64,000 bases of DNA from the NCBI GenBank assembly GCA_936936565.1, contig CAKZIX010000029.1, forward strand, positions 54,577 through 118,576, read 5' to 3'. The translations under genes and the position numbers were made by a program. Positions 39,313 to 47,623 of the stretch are shown one piece after another. Origin of the DNA: an uncultured Nocardiaceae bacterium (GTDB lineage Bacteria; Actinomycetota; Actinomycetes; Mycobacteriales; Mycobacteriaceae). A model generated the notes under the pieces. The model saw only the letters and a program-made list of their open reading frames with translations. It did no database searches and had not been told where the DNA came from. Numbering within the stretch: the first letter of the stretch is position 1; every line of letters starts with the position of its first letter.

Positions 39313-40035
39313 TCAGTGGTCCAGCGCCGAACGCACTGCCGACTTCACCAGGCAGGCGTGCAAGGTGAGCGACAGTGCGGCCAATTCCCGCACCATCTCT
39401 TCGGCGCGATCACGTGCGCCGGCGTCGCGGCCCTTGGCCACCGGCGCCGCGATCTGTGCGACCAGCCCGGCCTCGCGATCGGCTGCGAGTTTGAAGGCGC
39501 GCAGGTGCCGGACCTCGAGCCCGAACTCGGTGATCGCCTTGGCGGTGGCGGCCAGGGTGACGTCGTCGGGGTCGAAGAACCCTGCGCTGCCGGGCACGAT
39601 CAGGCCGGCGCGAAGAATTTCGGCGAGGAACGCCTCGTCGATCCCGGACCGTTCCAGTAGATCGGCGCGTGAGACCCGCACGTCGGCGACGACCCGGAAT
39701 TCGTCGGGTTGTACGACACCGAGCCGGCGCGGGGTCCGCGCCGGCTCGGTGGATCCAAGTACCGCAACCCCGCTGTCGATCGCCTCGAGCTGCTCCTTGA
39801 TCACCTTCAGCGGAAGGTATTGATCACGTTGTGCAGTCAGCACGAAACGCAGCCGCTCGACGTCGGCGACCGAAAATCGCCGGTACCCCGAGGGCGTGCG
39901 CTCCGGGCTGATCAAGCCCTCGGACTCGAGGAACCTGATCTTGGAAATCGTGATGTCGGGAAAGTCGGGCCGGAGCTGATCGAGGACGGTGCCAATCGAC
40001 ATCCCGCCACCGGCGCGCTGCCCGAGCGCCGTCAT
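39313..40035 (-). CDS. MerR-family regulator (Rv1828/FtsR-like)
   Basis: A 240-residue regulator with an N-terminal MerR winged helix (MSIGTVLDQLRPDFPDITIS, KIRFLESEGLISPERTPSGYRRF) and a longer C-terminal region. It matches Rv1828 and corynebacterial FtsR, which affect cell division gene expression. The ATG at 40035 overlaps the last base of garA. The region around residues 70-150 includes VLGSTEPARTPRRLGVVQPDEF. Position next to garA and the bifunctional nuclease is conserved. Confidence 0.92.
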   Translation of the reverse strand: MTALGQRAGGGMSIGTVLDQLRPDFPDITISKIRFLESEGLISPERTPSGYRRFSVADVERLRFVLTAQRDQYLPLKVIKEQLEAIDSGVAVLGSTEPARTPRRLGVVQPDEFRVVADVRVSRADLLERSGIDEAFLAEILRAGLIVPGSAGFFDPDDVTLAATAKAITEFGLEVRHLRAFKLAADREAGLVAQIAAPVAKGRDAGARDRAEEMVRELAALSLTLHACLVKSAVRSALDH

Positions 40036-40511
40036 CAGCTACCCACACCTGCCGCGGACTCGCCGACGGAGGCCCGGGGTCCCGTCAGGAACACCAGACG
40101 GAACTTGCCGATCTGTACCTCGTCGCCGTTGGCCAGCTTGGCCGAGTCCACCGGCTCGCGGTTGACGTAGGTGCCGTTGAGGCTGCCGACATCGACCACC
40201 TGAAACTCGTTGTCTTCCTGGCGGAATTCCGCGTGCCGACGACTCACCGTCACGTCGTCGAGGAAAATGTCGCTGTCCGGATGCCGGCCCGCCGACGTGG
40301 TGGGCTGATCCAGCAGGAAGCGCGAACCCGCGTTGGGGCCACGCTTCACAACCAGCAGCGCCGATCCGTGCGGCAGTCCCTCGACCCCGGAAACGGGCGA
40401 CTCGCTCGGCGCCGCCGCCGGCTCGGCTTCGTTCAAGAAATCGGCGCGAAAGACCGAGGTGGTCTCCGCAGCGCTCTCCCCGTAGACCGAGTCATTGTCG
40501 TTCCCGCTCAC
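40035..40511 (-). CDS. garA: FHA-domain metabolic switch protein GarA
   Basis: A 158-residue protein with the N-terminal ETTSVFRADFL motif, whose two Thr are the phosphorylation sites of PknG and PknB, and a C-terminal FHA domain (about 50-140: SAGRHPDSDIFLDDVTVSRRH, DVGSLNGTYVN). Unphosphorylated GarA (OdhI) inhibits 2-oxoglutarate dehydrogenase and NAD-glutamate dehydrogenase; phosphorylation closes it on its own FHA domain. The GTG start has a strong GGAGGAGGAG ribosome-binding site. The gene lies between gcvH and the FtsR-like gene as in M. tuberculosis Rv1826-Rv1828. Confidence 0.96.
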   Translation of the reverse strand: MSGNDNDSVYGESAAETTSVFRADFLNEAEPAAAPSESPVSGVEGLPHGSALLVVKRGPNAGSRFLLDQPTTSAGRHPDSDIFLDDVTVSRRHAEFRQEDNEFQVVDVGSLNGTYVNREPVDSAKLANGDEVQIGKFRLVFLTGPRASVGESAAGVGS

Positions 40512-40666
40512 CGTTTCTCCTCCTCCGTCCGACTATCGGGCTAGCAGTTTGTGCAGAAAAATGATTGCTTCCGCCAGCCTCGACGTACGGGCATACCGCG
40601 TTCCCCATGAACCGTACCTTGCCGAGGGCGGCGCGTGTAGCGAGACGCCCAGGTCTGCGCCGAGAA

Positions 40667-41065
40667 TCAGCTTTCGACGACAGCCTTGTAGCCGTCGGCG
40701 TCGAGCAACCCCGCGAGCGCCTCGCTCAGCGCGGCCGAATCGGCGACCTCGAGCTCCACGAGCCAGCCGTCTTCGTAGGGATCGGTGTTCACCGTCTCCG
40801 GCGCCTGGTCCAAATCGGCGTTCACCGCAACAACTTTCGCCGACAGCGGCGCGTACAGGTCGGAAACGCTCTTGGTCGATTCCACCTCGCCGAACGACTC
40901 ACCGGCGGTGACATCTTCACCGAGAGCCGGCAGTTGGACGAACACCACGTCGCCGAGCTGCTCCTGGGCGTAGTCGGTGATACCCACCCGCACCGTGGTG
41001 GGGCCGGTCTGCAGCACCCACTCGTGCTCCTCGGTGTAGCGCAGCTGTGCTGGAACGTCACTCAC
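40667..41065 (-). CDS. gcvH: glycine cleavage system H protein
   Basis: A 132-residue lipoyl protein. The lipoylated Lys lies in [14 protein letters not shown], and YTEEHEWVL and [19 protein letters not shown] are the family hallmarks. It shuttles the aminomethyl group between GcvP, GcvT and lipoamide dehydrogenase. The gene overlaps the CDP-alcohol phosphatidyltransferase gene by 8 bp, so it is translated from the same mRNA. A 155-bp gap to garA presumably holds the garA promoter; the glycine riboswitch is only in front of gcvP, not here. Confidence 0.96.
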   Translation of the reverse strand: MSDVPAQLRYTEEHEWVLQTGPTTVRVGITDYAQEQLGDVVFVQLPALGEDVTAGESFGEVESTKSVSDLYAPLSAKVVAVNADLDQAPETVNTDPYEDGWLVELEVADSAALSEALAGLLDADGYKAVVES

Positions 41066-41705
41066 CGGCGGTCCTTTCGACAGATGGTCCGGCTGATCTC
41101 GACTCGGATGCCGCTGAGACTAATGGGACAACGCGGGCAACCGCCACCGCCTTGCCGAGATACAGCACCGCGGTCCACACGTACACCGCCGTGCCCCAGG
41201 CCAACAGGGCGTAGCCAAGCGCCCGCGCGAATCCGGCAACGGCCCAATCCGCTTGCGCCGCAAGGATCCATGGCAGCGCCGACATGAGCGCGAAGGTGGC
41301 CGCCTTGCCGAGGTAGATCACCTCCGGCGGCGGCAGCCCGCGGCGGCGGTACAGCGGCAAGGTGACCGCCAATGCCACGTCGCGGCCGATCAGGATCGCG
41401 GCCACCCACCACGGCACGATGTCGCGAATCACGAACGCGGCCAAGCAGGTTACGAGGTACAGCCGGTCGACGAACGGATCGAGCAGCTCGCCCAGCCGCG
41501 AGGACTGGTCCAGCAGCCGCGCGAGTTTGCCGTCGAGCCAGTCGGTGAGGCCACTGACCACCAAGACGACGACGGCCCATCCGTCGGCCTCGAGCACGAG
41601 CATGAGGTAGAGGAAGATCGGAAGCGCGATGAGCCGTGCGACGCTGAGCGCGTTCGGGACGGTGACGACGCGATCGCGCTCCGGCGGGGGCTGCCGTGAC
41701 GTCAC
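41058..41705 (-). CDS. CDP-alcohol phosphatidyltransferase (PgsA-like)
   Basis: A 215-residue membrane enzyme with about six membrane segments and the complete signature D-x2-DG-x2-AR-x8-G-x3-D-x3-D, read here as DWLDGKLAR then GELLDPFVD. Such enzymes transfer a phosphatidyl group from CDP-diacylglycerol to glycerol phosphate, inositol phosphate or phosphatidylglycerol (cardiolipin synthase). The position matches Rv1822 (pgsA2). In M. tuberculosis three genes (Rv1823-Rv1825) separate it from gcvH, whereas here the two genes overlap by 8 bp. Acceptor specificity cannot be read. Confidence 0.92.
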   Translation of the reverse strand: MTSRQPPPERDRVVTVPNALSVARLIALPIFLYLMLVLEADGWAVVVLVVSGLTDWLDGKLARLLDQSSRLGELLDPFVDRLYLVTCLAAFVIRDIVPWWVAAILIGRDVALAVTLPLYRRRGLPPPEVIYLGKAATFALMSALPWILAAQADWAVAGFARALGYALLAWGTAVYVWTAVLYLGKAVAVARVVPLVSAASESRSAGPSVERTAGE

Positions 41706-42715
41706 GGCAGCGGCACCCGCGCGATGCTGTCGGCGGTGAGGCTGCCGAGGTAGAGCCAGCCGTCGTGTTCGCGCACGCCCGTGATCGGGGCGTAGCCGCC
41801 CGAGGAGCCCTGCATGCTGCGCACCACCGCGCCGCTGCCGTCGACGGCGAGCACCCAGCCCTGTTGCGCCGGGTTCGGCTGCAGCGCTTCAGGGATGTTG
41901 GCAATCACTTTGCGCAGCAAGGGGAACGGCGAGGCGAACTCGAGCAGCAACATGCGCGGGCTGTAGAGCGCGACCCAGAAGATCCCGGCGGCGGTCTGTG
42001 AGGTGACGTTGTCCGGGAACCCGGGGAGGTTGTCCACCCAGACGGACTGCTTGCCGGCATCGGGGCCGGTGAGTTCGACGCGACTGATTCGGTAGGAGCC
42101 GGTCTCGGCCACGATGACGAACGATTCGTCGGCGGCCAGGCCCACGCCGTTGGCGAAGTTCAGGCCGTCGGCCAGCAGGTCGGTCTCCCCGGTACGCGGA
42201 TCCAGCCGCAGCAGCCGGCCGGTGCCGCCGTGCTCGAGCAGATCGAGCCGATGGTCGGGAATGGTGTAGTGCGCCGAGGAATCGGTGAAGTAGATGGTGC
42301 CGTCGCGCGCGATGGCGGAATTGTTGGTCGCCAGCAGCTTTCGACCGACGGCCGAGTCGGCGAGCACCTCGATGCGCCCGTGCTCATCGACCCGCAGCAC
42401 GCCGCGCTCGGTATCGCAGACGAGATACCTTCCGTCGTCGAGCATTTCGACGCCGAGCGGACGGCCGCCGGTGTCGCACAACAACTCCACCTTGCCGGCC
42501 GTGACGCGCCACAACTTGCCGTCGTCGGTGCCGGTGACGACGCGCCCCTCGTGATCGATCGCGACGTCCTCGGGCCCCTTGCCCGACGGCAGCGCCCACC
42601 GCTCCACCGCATCGAGTTCGGTGTTCGGGGCGTAGATCCCGGTTGCCGGCGGCGGCTTGGGCGGATGCCACGCGACGGGTTCGATACCGACGCGATTCAG
42701 CGTTGGGAGGCGCAT
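41702..42715 (-). CDS. strictosidine synthase/SMP-30-like beta-propeller
   Basis: A 337-residue six-bladed beta-propeller protein. It contains GPEDVAIDHEGRVVTGTDDG, YFTDSSAHYTI and the strictosidine-synthase-like GLNFANGVGLAADESFVIVAETGSYRI and NLPGFPDNV segments. It belongs to the arylesterase/paraoxonase/strictosidine synthase-like group, and no true strictosidine synthase activity is expected in bacteria. It overlaps the phosphatidyltransferase start by 4 bp, so it is first in a pgsA-gcvH unit. It may hydrolyse a lactone or phosphotriester, but the substrate is unknown. Confidence 0.85.
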   Translation of the reverse strand: MRLPTLNRVGIEPVAWHPPKPPPATGIYAPNTELDAVERWALPSGKGPEDVAIDHEGRVVTGTDDGKLWRVTAGKVELLCDTGGRPLGVEMLDDGRYLVCDTERGVLRVDEHGRIEVLADSAVGRKLLATNNSAIARDGTIYFTDSSAHYTIPDHRLDLLEHGGTGRLLRLDPRTGETDLLADGLNFANGVGLAADESFVIVAETGSYRISRVELTGPDAGKQSVWVDNLPGFPDNVTSQTAAGIFWVALYSPRMLLLEFASPFPLLRKVIANIPEALQPNPAQQGWVLAVDGSGAVVRSMQGSSGGYAPITGVREHDGWLYLGSLTADSIARVPLP

Positions 42716-42733
42716 GAGTCATACGCTAGTCCG

Positions 42734-44098
42734 ATGACGATCGACCTACGCACCTTCACGCCGTTCGGTGAGGTCGTCGCGCGGGGCCGCGCGCTGCGTG
42801 AGCTGGCCCCGCCGGGGCGCATCGGGTCGGTCGTCGGCGCCGACCGACCGGACGTGCTCGACTACGTCGACAGCAGCAATCGGGGGCGCCTGGCGCATCT
42901 GCTGCCGCTGCGGGTCGGGCGCATGGTGTCCTCGCCGTTCGCGTTCTTCCGCGGCGCGGCCGGTCTGCACGCCGCCGACCTCGCCGGGGTGCCGACGTCG
43001 GGCCTGTCGGCGCAGCTGTGCGGCGACGCGCACGCCGCGAACTTCGGGCTGTACGGCACGTCCGACGGCGACATAGTCATGGACATCAACGATTTCGACG
43101 AGACCGTGCCCGGGCCGTGGGAATGGGACCTGCTGCGGCTGGCCGCCAGCCTGGTGCTTGCCGGGCGCGAGGGCGACGTCGACGCCGACGGGTGCCGCGA
43201 GGCCGCCTGCGATGCCGCCGAGTCCTACCGGCGCACCATGGCCGAGCTCGCGGAGTTGCCGTTCCTGCAGGCGTGGAGTGCGCTGCCCGACGAGACGGTG
43301 ATCAGCCGGGCCAAGGCCGACGCCCTGCTCGACGATTTCGCCAAGGCGGCGAAGAAGGCCCGCAAGAACACCAGCGCCAAGGTGGTCGCCAAATGGGCCG
43401 CGCATCTCGACGATCACGAGACCGGCATTCGCCGCTACAAGTTCGTCGCGGACCCGCCCATCCTCACCCACGTCTCGGCGGCGGTCGCGGACTCGGTGAT
43501 CGACGGCCTCGAACCGTATGCCGCGACGTTGCGCGAGTCGCGGCAACCACTCATCGCACGCTTCGCGGTCTCCGATGTGGCGTTCCGGATCGTCGGCACC
43601 GGCAGTGTGGGCCTGCGCAGTTACGTCGTGCTGCTGCACGGCAACCGCGACGAGGTGCTGGTGCTACAAGTCAAGCAAGCGCGCCCGTCGGCGCTGCTGC
43701 CCTATCTGCCGGTGCCACCCGCCGAGCACGAGGGGCAGCGAATCGTGCAGGGCGCCAGGTTCGTTCAGGCCGAGACGGATATCTTGCTCGGCTGGACCAC
43801 GATCGACGGGATTCCGTTCATCGTCCGCCAGTTCCGGAACCTGAAGGGCGATATCGACCCGACCCGGCTGTCGGGTGACCATCTGGACGACTACGGGCGC
43901 CTGGCCGGGGCGCTGTTGGCCCGCGCGCACGCGCGGTCGCTGGACCCGCGCCTGTTGTGCGGATACCTGTCCGACGACGAGGGCTTCGCCGCTGCGGTCG
44001 CCGACTATGCCGTCCGGTACGCCGATCAGACCGAGCGAGATCATGCAGTGCTGGACGCCGCGGTCGCTTCGGGCCGCGTCGCTGCCGAGTTCGGCTGA
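42734..44098 (+). CDS. DUF2252 family protein
   Basis: A 454-residue protein of the DUF2252 family, kinase-like in fold. Visible blocks are FAFFRGAAGLHAADLA, LCGDAHAANFGLYGTSDGDIVMDINDFDETVPGPWEWDL (which resembles the catalytic and metal loops of aminoglycoside-phosphotransferase-like kinases), and a C-terminal segment with LLCGYLSDDEGFAAAVADYAVRYADQTERDHA. Divergent start from the propeller gene with a gap of only 18 bp. No substrate is known for the family. Confidence 0.85.
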   Translation: MTIDLRTFTPFGEVVARGRALRELAPPGRIGSVVGADRPDVLDYVDSSNRGRLAHLLPLRVGRMVSSPFAFFRGAAGLHAADLAGVPTSGLSAQLCGDAHAANFGLYGTSDGDIVMDINDFDETVPGPWEWDLLRLAASLVLAGREGDVDADGCREAACDAAESYRRTMAELAELPFLQAWSALPDETVISRAKADALLDDFAKAAKKARKNTSAKVVAKWAAHLDDHETGIRRYKFVADPPILTHVSAAVADSVIDGLEPYAATLRESRQPLIARFAVSDVAFRIVGTGSVGLRSYVVLLHGNRDEVLVLQVKQARPSALLPYLPVPPAEHEGQRIVQGARFVQAETDILLGWTTIDGIPFIVRQFRNLKGDIDPTRLSGDHLDDYGRLAGALLARAHARSLDPRLLCGYLSDDEGFAAAVADYAVRYADQTERDHAVLDAAVASGRVAAEFG

Positions 44099-44198
44099 CC
44101 CGAAATCCTGCGAGGGAAACCCGGCGTCAACCCGGCGTTTCCCCTGTGTGCAACAGATCCGAGATTGGCGCGTTATGGGATCGAGATAATTCCCCAGC

Positions 44199-44231
44199 TG
44201 TGGATAACCCTGTGCACAGACTGTGCACAGG
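44199..44231. other. DnaA box next to a perfect 23-bp palindrome
   Basis: TGTGGATAA (44199-44207) is the exact reverse complement of the DnaA consensus TTATCCACA. One base later begins a perfect 11+1+11 palindrome with arm CCTGTGCACAG (44209-44231), which contains two TGTGCACA motifs. It lies between the convergent DUF2252 and ParA genes and could also serve as a bidirectional terminator. There is no dnaA, dnaN or recF nearby, so this is not the replication origin. Confidence 0.7.
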
Positions 44232-44248
44232 GCTTCACAACCTGACGA

Positions 44249-45001
44249 TCACAGCAGCGCGGATGCCTCCGTCCACAGGTTTCGGTACGCAGTGGTGGCC
44301 GGGCTCTGCGGGGCGAACACCGGCAGCGGTGCCCGTTCCACGGTCATTTTCTCGATCATCGACAGCGCCGGAATCGCCGTGGGGCTGATGCCCTTTCGCT
44401 GTTCGGGCAGCGTGGCGACGACGTCGCGATGCAGTGCCTTACGACCATCGGCCATCGAGAAGAACGCGTGCACTTGCGGACGTTTGCCGTTGAAGCCGTC
44501 GAGAAAGTCGCTAAGCTGGTCGAAGGTTCGCAAGGCCAGCACCGTCGGGATGATCGGCACCAACACCAGGTCCGCGGCGTGCAGCACGTTCTCCGAGACC
44601 AGCGACATACTCGGCGGCGTGTCGAGGAAGACCACGTCGTATTCGTCGGACAGCTCGGCGAGCAACCGCGACAGTGTGCGGATCGTTTTGCGCGGTTTGT
44701 CACCCGCGTGCGCCAGATCCAGGTCCATGTGGCGGTAGGTGAAATCGGCAGGCAACAGGTCCAGGCCCGGGAAGTCCGTGGCCTTGAGCGCTGCGTCGAT
44801 CGGGCGTTCGCCGTTGATCAGCCGCTCGCTGCCGCCCTTGACCCGTGGCTTGACCCGAAACAGATAGGTGGCCGCGCCCTGCGGATCCAGATCCCACAGC
44901 AGCGTACGCCGGCCGGACTCGGCGCTCAGGTAGGCCAGGTTGACCGCAGTCGTGGTTTTGCCGACGCCGCCCTTGAGGTTGTAAGACGCGATCGTCTTCA
45001 T
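44249..45001 (-). CDS. ParA/MinD-family ATPase
   Basis: A 250-residue deviant-Walker ATPase. The KGGVGKTT P-loop is at about residues 9-16, with DLDPQGAATYLF as switch I and VVFLDTPPSMSLVS as Walker B. It resembles orphan ParA proteins that position cellular cargos rather than the chromosomal ParA, since no parB or parS site is seen. It overlaps the CYTH-CHAD gene as ATGA and is translated from the same mRNA. CHAD proteins bind polyphosphate granules, so a role in distributing granules is a fitting hypothesis. Confidence 0.9.
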   Translation of the reverse strand: MKTIASYNLKGGVGKTTTAVNLAYLSAESGRRTLLWDLDPQGAATYLFRVKPRVKGGSERLINGERPIDAALKATDFPGLDLLPADFTYRHMDLDLAHAGDKPRKTIRTLSRLLAELSDEYDVVFLDTPPSMSLVSENVLHAADLVLVPIIPTVLALRTFDQLSDFLDGFNGKRPQVHAFFSMADGRKALHRDVVATLPEQRKGISPTAIPALSMIEKMTVERAPLPVFAPQSPATTAYRNLWTEASALL

Positions 45002-46521
45002 TTGACGAGCTCGCGCACGCGCTTGCGCAGATCCGCGCCGGTGAACGTGTGGAGCTCGGAAATCAAATCTTGCTTGGCATCTCGCTGCATGCGTTCCATA
45101 CGGCCGGCCAGCTCGCCCATCGCGAGCAGGACCCGGGCGCTTGCCTGGCCTTCGGTCAACATTTCCTCCGCGTGTATGTGCAGGGCCTGATTCTGGACAT
45201 GCCCGTCCTGGAACCGGCCCAACGAATCCTGAATCTTCTTCAACTCCTTGACCACCACCTTGCGCGGCTTCGGCGCGCAGACCGGTGCGAACACTTCGAG
45301 CAGGTACCGCAGTTCCTTGCACCGTTTGCGCAGGGCGTGCACGTCGTCGTCCGGCGAGTCGGCCGCGATCACCTTCTCGCGCTTGGCCACCTTGTGCGCC
45401 GCGCGTTCCAGGCGTTCGGCCGCCAGTTCGCCGACCGTCGGGGCTGCCGCCGGATCGGCGGCCACCGCGGCCAGTTCGGTGCGCCAACTCGCCAAGAAGT
45501 CACGGAAGCGCTTACCCCGCAGGCCGTTGACGAGCGCCTTCTGCTCGGCGACGCGCCGCACCCGCAGATGTGTCTCGAACGGTGCCAGGTCGGCGGGATC
45601 GCCGCTGGCCAATTCCGCGGCGAGATCGGCGAATTCGAGGAGGTAGACGTCGAGGTCACGGGTAGGCGTGGTGAGGTCGCCCAGCCATTTCAGTTCCGGC
45701 CCGTAGCGCAGCGCCATCTCGCCGGGCAGGATGTCGCCGGTCAGTTTCAGCAGCGAGCGGCTGCGCCGCACCGCGACCCGGAGATCGTGCAAGAACTCGA
45801 CGTCCACGTCGCGGATGGTGCCGTCGACGTTGGCCTCGATCGCGTCGGCGAACTCGAGCAGCGCGCCGGCAACCGCCCGCTGCGCGGGCAGGTCCGCGGT
45901 GATCGCTGCCGGTGGCGCGTCGGCCACCTCGGTGGCGGCGACGAGGGTGTCGTGCAGCGAGTCCGCGACGATCTCGAACTCGCCGTCGGCGAGCAGTGCC
46001 GCCACCACTCGTTGCGCGTCGGGCTCGTAACCGCGCAGGGCCTGCACCGAGACCCGAACCACCGCAGCTGAATTCGTCTCGACTTCGGCCTCGGCCCATT
46101 CGATCCGGGCCACCGTCTTCGCATCTTCGTTGCAGACCCGAAGTTCACAGACCACCAGCTCGGCCTCGACCACCGGGGCCACGGCACGTACCCACATCGC
46201 GTCGGCCGCACGCTCCCGCACGTCTCCCGGCGGCAGCTGTTCGGCGCGCGCCGGCCATCGCGGCTTGCCGGTCAGTGCCGTGCGACGGGTCGACTCGGAG
46301 CCGTTGCTCAGCACGAGATCGCCAGGGCCCGTGGACCTTTCGTGGCGCATCACCAGCTTGTGCCGCCACAGCCGGTGGTCGACGGTATCCAGGTACGTCA
46401 CCGTCGTCACGTGGCGTTCGCCGAGCTCCAGGTGGTAGCGCTCGGTGGCCGCGCCGAGCGCGCGCAGCACATCCTCGGGCTCGCCATGGGTGGGCGCACC
46501 CTTCCAGCTCAAAGCGGTCAT
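44998..46521 (-). CDS. CYTH-CHAD domain protein
   Basis: A 507-residue protein. The N-terminal CYTH-like tunnel domain (about 1-190: HLELGERHVTTVTYLDTVDHRLWR) may bind triphosphates. The C-terminal CHAD domain (about 215-500) is a His/Lys/Arg-rich helical bundle with VEFLHDLRVAVRRSRSLLKLTGD and DVHALRKRCKELRYLLEVF. CHAD domains bind inorganic polyphosphate and localise to granules. The classical ExExK motif of active CYTH triphosphatases is not evident at the start (WKGAPTHGEPEDVL), so the CYTH domain may be degenerate. It is coupled to the ParA gene. Confidence 0.9.
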   Translation of the reverse strand: MTALSWKGAPTHGEPEDVLRALGAATERYHLELGERHVTTVTYLDTVDHRLWRHKLVMRHERSTGPGDLVLSNGSESTRRTALTGKPRWPARAEQLPPGDVRERAADAMWVRAVAPVVEAELVVCELRVCNEDAKTVARIEWAEAEVETNSAAVVRVSVQALRGYEPDAQRVVAALLADGEFEIVADSLHDTLVAATEVADAPPAAITADLPAQRAVAGALLEFADAIEANVDGTIRDVDVEFLHDLRVAVRRSRSLLKLTGDILPGEMALRYGPELKWLGDLTTPTRDLDVYLLEFADLAAELASGDPADLAPFETHLRVRRVAEQKALVNGLRGKRFRDFLASWRTELAAVAADPAAAPTVGELAAERLERAAHKVAKREKVIAADSPDDDVHALRKRCKELRYLLEVFAPVCAPKPRKVVVKELKKIQDSLGRFQDGHVQNQALHIHAEEMLTEGQASARVLLAMGELAGRMERMQRDAKQDLISELHTFTGADLRKRVRELVK

Positions 46522-46610
46522 CTGCGGGGCCGTTCGCCTTCATGTCGACAACTGTTTCCCTGTAGTTTACTGCGATCCGGGCAGATCTGCCGCACTGCGC
46601 CGCGCGGGAA

Positions 46611-47561
46611 TCACCGCACTTCGGCTGCGCGCAGACAGCGCTCCCCCAGCACCCGCAACTGCGCGACCAGTTCGGGTGCGTCGAGAACTTCGAAATCGAC
46701 ATCGAGCATGCCGACGTAGGCCGCCAGCATCGAGACGTTGTCCGAACCGACCGATACCACGCACGAGCGCTCGTCGAGCGGCTCCACGGTCAGCGCCGGG
46801 TGGATGCGCGAGGCCAATTCCGCGGCCGGGGCAAAGCATTTCACCGTGGCGCGGTACTCCCAGGTGGCGGTGGCCACGCCCGTGCGCACGTAGTCGGCGA
46901 CGTCCGGGGCAGGGCGCGGACTGAACCGGGGGCCCGTCGGGATCTTCGGATCGATGCGGTCGGCCCGAAAGGTGCGCCAGTCGTTGCGGCCCAAGTCTCA
47001 CGCGACCAGGTACCAGCGCCGGCCGGCGTGCACCAACCGGTGCGGTTCCACCTCGCGCCGACTGGCCGTACCCCGGTGGCTGCGATAGTCGAAGCGCAGA
47101 CGTTCGTGGTCCCGGCAGACCGCGGCCAGCGCCGTGAGCACCTCGGCATCGACGGTGGGCCCGAATCCGGGCACGGGCACGGTGACGGCGTGCAGGGAAC
47201 GCACGCGATGGCGTAGCCGCGACGGCAAGACCTGCTCGAGCTTCGCCAGCGCCCGAACCGAGGTCTCCTCGATGCCGGTGACGGAACCGCCTGCGGCCGT
47301 CCGCAATCCGACGGCGACGGCCACCGCCTCGTCGTCGTCGAGGAGCAGCGGCGGCAACGCGGCACCGGCGCCCAGACGGTATCCGCCCGCAGCCCCGGGC
47401 GTCGCGTCGACCGGATAGCCGAGACTGCGCAGCTTGTCGACGTCGGTGCGGATCGTGCGGGTGCTCACGCCGAGCCGGTCCGCCAGATCGGCACCCCGCC
47501 ATTCCCGGTGCAACTGCAGCAACGACAGCAGCTTCAGCAGCCGGGCGCTGGTTTCCAACAT
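46611..47561 (-). pseudogene. WYL-domain transcriptional regulator interrupted by an in-frame TGA
   Basis: One continuous frame encodes an N-terminal HTH_11 domain (MLETSARLLKLLSLLQLHREW, ADLADRLGVSTRTIRTDVDKLRSLGYPV) and a WYL domain with HRLVHAGRRWYLVA. A TGA at 47000-46998 then stops translation. The frame resumes immediately with DLGRNDWRTFRADRI and runs to a normal C-terminus at 46611. In this family the interrupted residue is normally Trp (WYLVAWDLGRDDW), so TGG to TGA is the simplest change. The product would be a truncated protein of about 187 residues lacking the last 129. It is divergent from the epoxide hydrolase gene. Confidence 0.88.
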
Positions 47562-47579
47562 CTCTCGAGTCTTGCAGAT

Positions 47580-47604
47580 ATTGCGGAAGGAATCCTTCCG
47601 CAAT
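47580..47604. promoter_or_regulatory. perfect 25-bp palindrome, operator of the WYL regulator
   Basis: A perfect 12+1+12 palindrome (arm ATTGCGGAAGGA) lies in the 62-bp gap between the divergent regulator and epoxide hydrolase starts. It overlaps an ATG at 47603, which favours the ATG at 47624 as the hydrolase start. Perfect symmetry of this length strongly suggests a dimeric regulator site. Confidence 0.85.
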
Positions 47605-47623
47605 GCTGCCTAACGTCGTCGTC

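Noticed and set aside
44199..44231. Chromosomal replication origin
   Set aside because: Only one exact DnaA box and no dnaA, dnaN, recF or AT-rich unwinding region.
46998..47000. Programmed TGA readthrough or selenocysteine in the WYL gene
   Set aside because: No selenocysteine insertion structure or selenium genes are apparent, and the family has Trp, not Cys, at this place; a nonsense change is simpler.
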